Assembly (NCBI RefSeq): GCF_006539825.1 | Contig: NZ_BJNT01000017.1 | Span: 1-64,000, forward strand | Reading direction: 5' to 3' | Source: Corynebacterium variabile | GTDB taxonomy: Bacteria; Actinomycetota; Actinomycetes; Mycobacteriales; Mycobacteriaceae | Length of the DNA stretch: 64,000 nt | Shown: positions 15,639 through 22,477 of the stretch, in pieces | Position numbering within the stretch: position 1 is the first letter of the stretch | How the letters are laid out: each line of letters begins with the position of its first letter | Translations under genes and position numbers: made by a program | Notes under the pieces: generated by a model | Database searches by the model: none | What the model was told of the DNA's origin: nothing | What the model saw: the letters and a program-made list of their open reading frames with translations, nothing else

Positions 15639-17033
15639 TCACACGATGAGGTTCACCAGAAGAACCACGATCAGCGCGGTGACGGACAGCACCGTCTCCA
15701 TCAGTGACCAGGTCTTCAGGGTCTGCGGCACGGTCATGCCGAAGTACTCCTTGACCAGCCAGAAGCCGGCGTCGTTGACGTGGGAGAAGAAGACCGACCC
15801 CGCGCCGATGGCCAGCACCAGCAGGGCGACCTCCACCGAGGGCATCCCCTCGGCCAGCGGTGCCATGATGCCCGCCGCGGTCACGGTCGCCACGGTCGCC
15901 GAACCGGTGGCCAGGCGGATGAACACCGCCACCAGCCAGCCGGCGACGAGGGTGGAGACCGGGGCGTCCTGCACCCAGTCGCCGATGATGTCCGCCACGC
16001 CGGTGTCGACGAGGGTCTGCTTGAAACCGCCGCCGGCACCCACGATGAGGATCACTGAGGCGATCGGTCCGAAGGACGCCCCGACCGTGTCGGAGACCTC
16101 CTTGGCGGTGCGTCCCTGGAAGAAGCCGAGCAGGGTCATGCCGACCAGCACCGTGGCCAGCAGGGCAACGATCGGCTCACCGAGGAACTCGAAGGTCTTG
16201 TAGACCGCGGAGCCCTCGTCGACGCCGGTGGATTCGACGATGGTGCGCGAGAGCATCATCACCACGGGCAGCAGGACCACGGTCAGGCCCCGGACGACGG
16301 ACGGCTTCGGGCCGGCGTCCTCCTCCTTGTCCGCCTCAGCGGCAGCGGCCGGAGCGGGGATCGGGACCCACGTCGCCATGATCTTCGCGGACAGCGGGCC
16401 GGCGATCGCGACGACCGGGACAGCGACCAGCAGGCCGAGGGCCAGGGTCAGGCCAAGGTTCGCCTGCAGGGCGTCCACCGCGATCAGCGGGCCGGGGTGC
16501 GGCGGGACCAGGGCATGCAGCGCGGACAGGCCAGCCAGGGCCGGGACCCCCAGCAGGATCAGCGGCAGGTTGGACCGGCGCGCGGCGAGGATGACCACCG
16601 GGATCAGCAGCACGATACCGACCTCGAAGAACAGCGGGATACCGAGCAGCATCGCCAGCCCGGCGATGACCCACGGCCGCCATTTCGCGGCGGTCTTGTC
16701 GAGGAAGGCGTCCACGATGGAGTCCGCCGCCCCGGAGGTGACGAGGAACTGGCCGATCACCGCACCGAGCGCGATGAGGACGCCGACATCGCCGACGGTG
16801 CCGCCGAAGCCGGAGGTGAAGGAGGAGAAGGTGTCGACCAACGGGATACCGGCGATGAGCGCCAGGCCGGCGGAGCCGAGCATGAGGGAGAGGAACGGGT
16901 GGACCTTCGCCCACACGATGAGGACGATGATCAGCGCGATGCCGACGACCGCGGAGACCACGAGGCGTGAGTCCGAGGCGGTGGTGACGACCTCGTCCTC
17001 GGCGAGGACGCTCAGCGCCCCGATGGTGCTCAT
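15639..17033 (-). CDS. gntP: Gluconate permease
   Basis: A 464-aa permease of the GntP family with 12-14 hydrophobic segments. Family hallmarks include GSAGLALIAGIPLVDTFSSF, the FFEVGIVLLIPVVILAARR segment, HALVPPHPGPLIAVDAL and RLATGSATVATVTAAGI near the C-terminus. It imports gluconate by proton symport. The downstream-acting kinase gene gntK lies immediately upstream on the same strand and overlaps it by 4 bp (ATGA), so the two form a gluconate uptake and phosphorylation operon. The short cytoplasmic loop around 230-245 is Glu/Lys-rich. The gene ends convergently with gabP. Confidence 0.93.
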   Translation of the reverse strand: MSTIGALSVLAEDEVVTTASDSRLVVSAVVGIALIIVLIVWAKVHPFLSLMLGSAGLALIAGIPLVDTFSSFTSGFGGTVGDVGVLIALGAVIGQFLVTSGAADSIVDAFLDKTAAKWRPWVIAGLAMLLGIPLFFEVGIVLLIPVVILAARRSNLPLILLGVPALAGLSALHALVPPHPGPLIAVDALQANLGLTLALGLLVAVPVVAIAGPLSAKIMATWVPIPAPAAAAEADKEEDAGPKPSVVRGLTVVLLPVVMMLSRTIVESTGVDEGSAVYKTFEFLGEPIVALLATVLVGMTLLGFFQGRTAKEVSDTVGASFGPIASVILIVGAGGGFKQTLVDTGVADIIGDWVQDAPVSTLVAGWLVAVFIRLATGSATVATVTAAGIMAPLAEGMPSVEVALLVLAIGAGSVFFSHVNDAGFWLVKEYFGMTVPQTLKTWSLMETVLSVTALIVVLLVNLIV

Positions 17034-17596
17034 GAGTTCACCCCGGTGTCGGAGGTGCTGAGGTGGCTGAGTCCGGCGGCCTCGAGGACCTCGGCGACGA
17101 GGATGTCCGGGTCGGCGGTGGCGTCGAGGGTGAGGCCGTTCTCGTCGTCGGTGAGCGGCTCGAGAGTGTCGAGCTGACTGTCCAGTAGGGACGCCGGCAT
17201 GAAGTGCCCCCTGCGGCTGTTCAGCCGCTCCAGCAGGACCGACGCGGGAGCGTCGAGCTCGGCGAAGAGGACGCGGCCGTCGTGGACGCCGTCGGCCCCG
17301 CGGAGGACATCCCGGTAGGAGCGCTTGAGGGCGGAGCAGGTGACGATGGAGGAGTCACCGGCCTCGGCGTGGGCCTGCATCCAGTCGGCGAGGCTGCGCA
17401 GCCAGGGCCAGCGGTCGTCGTCGTTGAGAGGATTCCCGGAGGCCATCTTCTCCTTGTTGGCGGCCGGGTGGAAGTCGTCGGCCTCGGCGTAAGGGAAACC
17501 GGTGATCGCGGCGAGGCGCTCGGCGACGGTGGTTTTTCCACTGGCGCTCACCCCCATGATCACGAGGTGAACGGGCTGTGAAGCTTTCTCGGACAT
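17030..17596 (-). CDS. gntK: Gluconokinase
   Basis: A 188-aa P-loop kinase that phosphorylates gluconate to 6-phosphogluconate for the pentose-phosphate pathway. The Walker A is GVSASGKT (residues 15-22, K21). Substrate-site residues are in EADDFHPAANKEKMASGNPL, and the LID/Arg segment LLERLNSRRGHFMPASLLDS is intact. CSALKRSYRDVLR is the family signature. It overlaps gntP by 4 bp and is preceded by a second, degenerate copy at 17653-18213 on the same strand, which may be cotranscribed. In corynebacteria these genes are normally under GntR-type and catabolite control; I could not identify an operator here. Confidence 0.93.
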   Translation of the reverse strand: MSEKASQPVHLVIMGVSASGKTTVAERLAAITGFPYAEADDFHPAANKEKMASGNPLNDDDRWPWLRSLADWMQAHAEAGDSSIVTCSALKRSYRDVLRGADGVHDGRVLFAELDAPASVLLERLNSRRGHFMPASLLDSQLDTLEPLTDDENGLTLDATADPDILVAEVLEAAGLSHLSTSDTGVNS

Positions 17597-17652
17597 GATC
17601 CCGGACTTTACCGATTCGGAGCCGTCCGGAACAGGGTCGGAAGTGAACTGAA

Positions 17653-18213
17653 CTACTGTTCGGCGGCTTCGCGGGCCTGGGCAATGAGCCGGTCCGCCAT
17701 GCTCGGGGACCCGTCGGCGATCTGCTGGTCGGACCTCATGCGGGCGATGGCGTCCAGCACCCGGTCGGCGACATCCTCAGGGTGGCCGGAGGCGTCCACG
17801 GTGGTGCCGAACTCGTCCGGGGCCACGGGATCGGTGCTGGTCGCGTCCGGCGCGGCCAGCCCGATGAACATGACCCGCGAACCGTCCTGTCCGGTGAGGA
17901 CGGCGACATCCTCGGCCTCGCGGAGAGCATCCCGGTCTGCCCGGCTCAGCGGCGGGCAGGTGAGGATAGTGGAGGTGCCGGAGACGGCCCGGTCGGCGAT
18001 CCAGTCGCGCATCCGGTGCAGCTGTCCGGTGACGTCGGCGGTGCAGAGCACCTGGCCACTGGCGATCTTGCGACGGGAGGTGGCCGGGTGGAAGGCAGCG
18101 GCGTCGGCGACGGGCATTCCGGTGAGCTGGGACAGGTGCTCGGCGATACCGGACCGACCCGTGCCGTTCATGCCGCTGAGAACGACGTGGACGGGCGAGA
18201 ACTTCGAAGACAT
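17653..18213 (-). CDS. Degenerate gluconokinase paralogue, probably inactive as kinase
   Basis: A 186-aa protein that aligns along gntK's length. FHPATSRRKIASGQVL matches FHPAANKEKMASGNPL, and TCPPLSRADRDALREAEDV matches TCSALKRSYRDVLRGADGV. The Walker A reads GMNGTGRS, so the catalytic lysine is Arg (residue 20). The acidic DD before FHP is Ala-Ala. The LERLNSRRGHFMPASLLDS LID segment is missing, with DATSTDPVAPDEF in its place. These losses suggest it does not phosphorylate gluconate. It may bind gluconate, nucleotide or GntK in a regulatory role. Its frame is intact, and it lies 56 nt upstream of gntK on the same strand. Confidence 0.75.
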   Translation of the reverse strand: MSSKFSPVHVVLSGMNGTGRSGIAEHLSQLTGMPVADAAAFHPATSRRKIASGQVLCTADVTGQLHRMRDWIADRAVSGTSTILTCPPLSRADRDALREAEDVAVLTGQDGSRVMFIGLAAPDATSTDPVAPDEFGTTVDASGHPEDVADRVLDAIARMRSDQQIADGSPSMADRLIAQAREAAEQ

Positions 18214-18298
18214 GGGGAATCACCCTACGCGCTGCGTCGGGGGTAGTCACAGTTGCCGACGCTGTCGACGGTGACCGCCACTCACCTGCGGCGCGTCG

Positions 18299-18304
18299 TA
18301 GAGT
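18299..18304 (+). promoter_or_regulatory. -10-like TAGAGT, leaderless position
   Basis: TAGAGT ends 8 nt before the GTG at 18313, so the transcript could begin at the start codon. This favours that GTG over the ATG at 18253. Confidence 0.4.
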
Positions 18305-18312
18305 GGCCCCCT

Positions 18313-19587
18313 GTGAACGACGTCACCACCCCCACCACGGTCTCCGCCACCACCGCGCCTGCGACCGGACGCTCACTGGTCGCCGCGGCGTACATCTTCG
18401 CCGTCGTGATGATGGGCACCACGATGCCCACGCCGCTCTATCCGACGATGTCCGCGGCCTTCGGCTTCGGCTCTGCGGCGACGACCGTGCTCTTCGCCGT
18501 CTACGCCGTCGGTGTGGTCGCCGGGCTCGTCATCTTCGGACGCCTCTCCGACACCCTCGGACGCCGACCTGTCCTCGCCCTGGCACTCGTGCTGTCCGTG
18601 GTCTCCGCGGTGCTCTTCCTGGCCGCCGGACTGCCCACGGACGGCTCCGGGGTGGACGCCACGGGCGGCTCTGTCGCCGGGCTGGTCCTCATGTACGTCG
18701 GACGCGTGCTCTCGGGCCTCGCCGCCGGGATCTTCACCGGCACCGGCACGGTGACCGTCATGGAGAACGCCCCGGCCGGACGCGCCACGCTGGCTGCGGC
18801 GGTGGCGACGGCGGCGAACATCGGTGGCCTGGGACTGGGTGTGCTGGTGGCCGGATGTGTCGCTGAGCTGGTCGATGATCCGTTGACCTGGCCTTTCGTG
18901 GCCCATGCGGTGATGCTGGCGGTCGCTGCGCTGCTGCTGCCCGGTGTGCGGGACCGGGTGGTGCGTCCTGCCCGGGCAGAGCGTGGCCGGTTCGGCGGGT
19001 GGCTGCCGACACCGCAGGTCCCGGGTGTGCCGGCGTCGGTCCGTGGGCTGTTCGTGGCGTCCGTCCCGGGCGTGGTCGCCGGGTACACGGTGTGCGGTGT
19101 GTTCTCCTCACTGGCGCCGAACTTCATGAGCCATGAACTGGGGATCTCGTCGACCGCGACGATCGCCTCGGTGACTGCGGCGCTGTTCATCGCCTCCGCG
19201 GTCGCGCAGATCGTGCTGCGGTCCCTGCGCGACCGGGTGCTCATGGTCCTCGGCCTGGTGCTGCTGGTGGTCTGTGCTCTGGTAGTGATCCTCGCGCTGG
19301 CGGTGGATGCGCTGGCGCTGCTGCTCGTGGCCTCGGTGTGCGGTGGTGTGGGGCAGGGGCTGAGCTTCATGACCGGCATGCGTGCGATGACCTCGCGGGT
19401 GGCGCCGGAGGAGCGGACGGCGGTGACGACCTCCTACTTCATCGTCGGCTACCTGGCCCTTGCGGTGCCGGCGATGCTGGCGGGGTTCCTCACCGTGCCG
19501 ATGGGCCTGGTCGGGTCGACGACGGTGTTCTCGGTGATCACGGTGCTGCTGTCGCTGGTCGGGCTGGGGTACGCGAAGAGGTACTGA
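18313..19587 (+). CDS. MFS transporter, probable drug or metabolite exporter
   Basis: A 424-aa major facilitator protein with 12 predicted TM segments. The MFS loop 2-3 signature is GRLSDTLGRRPVLALALVLS, and a TMS5 motif-C-like stretch, LAAAVATAANIGGLGLGVLV, suggests an antiporter/exporter. The final segments read VPAMLAGFLTVPMGLVGSTT. I chose the GTG at 18313 because TAGAGT is correctly placed for a leaderless start; a 20-residue longer form from ATG 18253 is possible. It is divergent from the gluconokinase paralogue and stands alone. The substrate cannot be read from sequence. Confidence 0.8.
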   Translation: MNDVTTPTTVSATTAPATGRSLVAAAYIFAVVMMGTTMPTPLYPTMSAAFGFGSAATTVLFAVYAVGVVAGLVIFGRLSDTLGRRPVLALALVLSVVSAVLFLAAGLPTDGSGVDATGGSVAGLVLMYVGRVLSGLAAGIFTGTGTVTVMENAPAGRATLAAAVATAANIGGLGLGVLVAGCVAELVDDPLTWPFVAHAVMLAVAALLLPGVRDRVVRPARAERGRFGGWLPTPQVPGVPASVRGLFVASVPGVVAGYTVCGVFSSLAPNFMSHELGISSTATIASVTAALFIASAVAQIVLRSLRDRVLMVLGLVLLVVCALVVILALAVDALALLLVASVCGGVGQGLSFMTGMRAMTSRVAPEERTAVTTSYFIVGYLALAVPAMLAGFLTVPMGLVGSTTVFSVITVLLSLVGLGYAKRY

Positions 19588-19616
19588 GGCTGCGCAGAAC
19601 GTGTCCGTGGCGGCTG

Positions 19617-19622
19617 TATCGT
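19617..19622 (+). promoter_or_regulatory. -10-like TATCGT, leaderless position
   Basis: TATCGT ends 8 nt before the ATG at 19631. Confidence 0.35.
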
Positions 19623-19630
19623 GGTCGGTT

Positions 19631-20734
19631 ATGACAGAGGTGAGGCCGACAGCGAATGCGCTCAAGGTTCTTCGTAAGGGGGATCGACTGCCTGAGTCCG
19701 CGAGGGTGGCCTACGATGCGGCAATCGCAGCAAAGGACGGTGCGGATGAGAACAGCGATCTGGAACCGATCCTTCGTGCGTGGTCTGATGCGGTAAGTAC
19801 TGCAGTGGCGGAGAATTCACTGTTGAAGGATGCGGTGACAGGCTTCACCGGTGGTGGTCAGCCTTCCCGTCACAAGAGCAGCAGCCAGGTTACCGGTCGC
19901 ACCGTCTTCGAAGTGAGAGACCGTGAAGGGGCGGCGTGGCGGGGTGCGCTGGTCATACCGGAAGGAGATGACTGCGCCTGGTTGGTACACGCTGACAGGC
20001 ATGACAGGTTTCATCAGTCGGCAGCGCGTGTGCTCGCGGATATGAAGTCGGCGGGAACCCTCGGGCCCGGCCGGTGGGATCTCAGAGTGCGGAAGCGTTA
20101 CCTGGAGGATCTCCGCGAGGAGGTACAGCAGAAGGACGTGCTCAGCAGTGTCGTGGACAGTCTGCGGAAGGCTGTGACGCCTGGGATGGGCCAGGTGCGC
20201 ATGGTCTTGCCGGTGGCTGTCGGAGGGCCGGGTGGCCGGGTGGAGATGCGGGTCGATGATGTCGATGCCACGACATGGGAGGAAGAATCAGCCCACGAAG
20301 AACCGGAGTCTGTGATGGTGACGCTCGTCCTTCCAGGTGAACCGCAGAACCAGAGGACCTGGTTACTGCAGCGGGTGGTGCCGTTCCTCCAGCCGGATGA
20401 GGAAATGTGCGAGTCTCTTTATGAGGACGGGCAGCTGAAAGTCCAGGTAATCATGTCCCGGGCCAGGTTGATCCACCTCATGGCACTGTGTGAGGAGGAT
20501 CTGGAAGTATCCGCGGTCCAGCAGCCTTCCGAACCTTCGGTGCTTCACTACACGGCAAAGCGTTCTCTCACGGCAGCGTATGTGCAGGGGGCGGCGGTGC
20601 AGGCGGTCTGCGGGGACTGGTGGGTTCCGGTCGGGGACACCAGTACCCATGGGCACCTGCCGATCTGCCCGGAACGCAGCAGAGAGGCTCCGTTCGCAGA
20701 GGCCTTCAGCGCGTACCTACGGGCACGATCGTAG
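19631..20734 (+). CDS. Uncharacterised two-domain protein with C-terminal Cys pair
   Basis: A 367-aa soluble protein I do not recognise. The first 100 residues are helical and charged. The middle (100-270) is mixed, with an acidic patch (DDVDATTWEEESAHEEPE). The last 60 residues contain AVCGDWWVPVGD then HLPICPERS, which resembles the 'C-G-x-W-P ... P-x-C-P' zinc-ribbon tail of DUF3039-type actinobacterial proteins with the last Cys pair reduced. The ATG at 19631 has a leaderless -10. Codon use looks less GC-biased than its neighbours, and the gene lies in a short accessory stretch (19.6-22.4 kb). It converges on the excisionase-like gene with 9 nt between stops. Confidence 0.6.
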   Translation: MTEVRPTANALKVLRKGDRLPESARVAYDAAIAAKDGADENSDLEPILRAWSDAVSTAVAENSLLKDAVTGFTGGGQPSRHKSSSQVTGRTVFEVRDREGAAWRGALVIPEGDDCAWLVHADRHDRFHQSAARVLADMKSAGTLGPGRWDLRVRKRYLEDLREEVQQKDVLSSVVDSLRKAVTPGMGQVRMVLPVAVGGPGGRVEMRVDDVDATTWEEESAHEEPESVMVTLVLPGEPQNQRTWLLQRVVPFLQPDEEMCESLYEDGQLKVQVIMSRARLIHLMALCEEDLEVSAVQQPSEPSVLHYTAKRSLTAAYVQGAAVQAVCGDWWVPVGDTSTHGHLPICPERSREAPFAEAFSAYLRARS

Positions 20735-20743
20735 GACGTGCCC

Positions 20744-21175
20744 TCAGAGGTCGCGAAGTTCCGCGATCTCCTCCGGACTGAGTGGCGCAGATGCGACAAG
20801 AGGAACCTTGGGACCGTGCAGGGCATTCGCCACAATCTCGGCGCCTGCGTCGCGCTTTGCCATGAACTCCCGGAGATCGGACATCTTGATGCGTCGATGG
20901 GTGCCCACTCGGCGGTACGGGAGATCGCCGTGGTCCATGAACTTCAGGAGATGAGGGCGGCTCATTTTCAGGATGTCGGCGGCCTGGTTCGGGGTGATCT
21001 CAGCGTCTTCGGTGATGAGGTCGACAGTGAGCCCTCGGTTCTGTGCGTTGAGTATCTGTCGGAGTGCCGCAGCCAGAGGGGTGGCTTCATTCTCCGCGAT
21101 GAACTGTTCGGCGTTGGCCCGGTCAGTATCGCTGATAGCGGAGGCGGGCAGCGAGGTGATGGTTGCTTCGGACAT
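20744..21175 (-). CDS. Excisionase/antitoxin-like HTH protein
   Basis: A 143-aa protein. Residues 1-60 are a helical N-terminal region, followed by a MerR/excisionase-type winged helix: ITPNQAADILKMSRPHLLKF, then DLPYRRVGTHRRIKMSDLREF. This two-part layout is typical of antitoxins paired with PIN-domain toxins in actinobacteria, and of phage excisionases. No PIN or other toxin gene is next to it: the adjacent gene is convergent and the other side holds a broken membrane-protein gene. I chose the ATG at 21175 because AAGGAG lies 7 nt upstream. Three CAGTT repeats (minus strand) upstream may be its own operator. Confidence 0.75.
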   Translation of the reverse strand: MSEATITSLPASAISDTDRANAEQFIAENEATPLAAALRQILNAQNRGLTVDLITEDAEITPNQAADILKMSRPHLLKFMDHGDLPYRRVGTHRRIKMSDLREFMAKRDAGAEIVANALHGPKVPLVASAPLSPEEIAELRDL

Positions 21176-21196
21176 GACGTGCTCCTTCGCTGATTT

Positions 21197-21216
21197 AACT
21201 GTCACAACTGTAACTG
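21197..21216. promoter_or_regulatory. Three AACTG direct repeats, possible autoregulatory site
   Basis: AACTG occurs at 21197-21201, 21206-21210 and 21212-21216, just upstream of the excisionase-like gene on its promoter side. This is consistent with binding by the HTH protein. Confidence 0.35.
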
Positions 21217-21344
21217 GCGGAGTCTGAGCGGTGCAACACGGCCGCAGGTTGCCGCCCGTGACCGTGCTGCATGTGTCCGAGCTCAGTAGAGGTACTCAGC
21301 CGACCTGATTCTGCGTGTTGCTGACGGAAGTTGAGGTGATCCGG

Positions 21345-21656
21345 TCAGAACAGTGAGCCTTCCGGAGGGACACGCTGGAGTGCGTCGGTGGTCAACGCGC
21401 CTACGGACAGGATGTTGAGGTGTGACCAGCCGAGAAGCTGACGTGCCGGATCCTTACTCAACCTCAGTTCCTCCGCCCACGTGTACCTCGTCCACCACTG
21501 TGTCCGGTTGTCCGCTCCGGTCTTCTGTTCCCAGGTCTTCACCGACTGCCGCAGTACGGCTGTGTTGATCCAGATAGTGACGATGACGGCGGCAAAGCCG
21601 GCGACCTAGATGAGCCGTTCTGTGTAGCAGAACGTATGTTCGACCCAAGGGGTCAT
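21345..21656 (-). pseudogene. Small single-TM protein gene with in-frame TAG
   Basis: From an ATG at 21656 the minus strand reads MTPWVEHTFCYTERLI, then TAG at 21606-21608. The same frame continues as a TM helix (VAGFAAVIVTIWINTAVL), then a soluble tail WWTRYTWAEELRLSKDPARQ to a stop at 21345. The TM plus 'WW.R..WA....LS.DP' layout matches many small actinobacterial membrane proteins with an N-terminal TM. Either the gene is broken by the amber codon or translation restarts downstream (GTG at 21542 would lose the TM). There is no good ribosome-binding site at the upstream ATG. Function unknown. Confidence 0.5.
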
Positions 21657-21727
21657 TTTCGCACGTAGCCGTCCACCCCGCCTGCTACTGTTCTCCCACC
21701 TGTCCGACAGACATCAAGGAGAACACC

Positions 21728-22399
21728 ATGGGCACGAACGAAAAGATCGAGATCCGAATGCAGGACGCCTTCCCCGGCCTCGGCGCCGTCACCTGGTCGG
21801 AGATGGTGTGGAGCCACCTGATCCCGCAAGCTGAGCTGGATACGGCACCACCGGGAATCCGGAACGCCACAGGAGGGCGTCCCGGGCACGAGATCCGGAT
21901 GCTCGGCAACATCTGCTTCGGCGTTCCGTTGGTCTGCGGCGACCTGGTCGAGACAGAGCCTTCCCGAGCACGGCAGCCCATCCCGCGGGTCACGAGGGTC
22001 GTGGCGTTGCAGCCCGGCATCCTGGTCACGGCCACCGGCTACGCAGAGATCAGCCGGGAAGGTAAGGATGTACCGGTCGGTCCTGGGGCGAATGACACGG
22101 GCTGCGGGTGCGGGTACTGCAACGAGACCGGCCTCGACGAGCACTGGTGGAGCACATGCCAGGGCAGCCTCTACGACAGCGGTGCGGCGATGGCGGAGAC
22201 CGACGGTGACCGCATCTCGGTCTTCTTCCCGCAGACCACGGACTTCGCCCTCAACCGCGCCGACGTGATCGAACGTTGCTGCTCAGCGGGCATGGTGCGC
22301 GATACGCTGCGCCTGTTCGACCTGGAGGACCGTGAGGTCTTCACCGGGCTACGGCTGGTCGGACAGGGCGAGACGGAAGGGCAGGACGCCGCCGCCTGA
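21728..22399 (+). CDS. Uncharacterised cysteine-cluster protein
   Basis: A 223-aa soluble protein with no family I recognise. A good AAGGAG lies 9 nt before the ATG. A cysteine cluster, C126-x-C128-x2-C131-x12-C144 (DTGCGCGYCNETG then WWSTCQG), could bind zinc or an Fe-S cluster, with further Cys at 63, 70 and a CC pair near 193. Other stretches include SEMVWSHLIPQAELDTA and ISVFFPQTTDFALNRADVIE. There is no signal peptide or TM segment. It lies in a small accessory stretch between the broken membrane-protein gene and the beta-glucosidase gene. Its function cannot be inferred from position. Confidence 0.6.
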   Translation: MGTNEKIEIRMQDAFPGLGAVTWSEMVWSHLIPQAELDTAPPGIRNATGGRPGHEIRMLGNICFGVPLVCGDLVETEPSRARQPIPRVTRVVALQPGILVTATGYAEISREGKDVPVGPGANDTGCGCGYCNETGLDEHWWSTCQGSLYDSGAAMAETDGDRISVFFPQTTDFALNRADVIERCCSAGMVRDTLRLFDLEDREVFTGLRLVGQGETEGQDAAA

Positions 22400-22465
22400 G
22401 TAGCAGTCTGAGCACCCGCCTGACCGGCCATCGGCAACCGCCGCCGAGGGGGTGAAAGTTTCGCG

Positions 22466-22471
22466 TACAAA
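22466..22471 (+). promoter_or_regulatory. -10-like TACAAA, leaderless position
   Basis: TACAAA ends 6 nt before the ATG at 22478. Confidence 0.4.
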
Positions 22472-22477
22472 GGGGTC

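Noticed and set aside
21653..22144. Minus-strand ORF opposite the Cys-cluster protein
   Set aside because: The plus-strand gene has a clear AAGGAG and coherent composition; the minus frame shows none.
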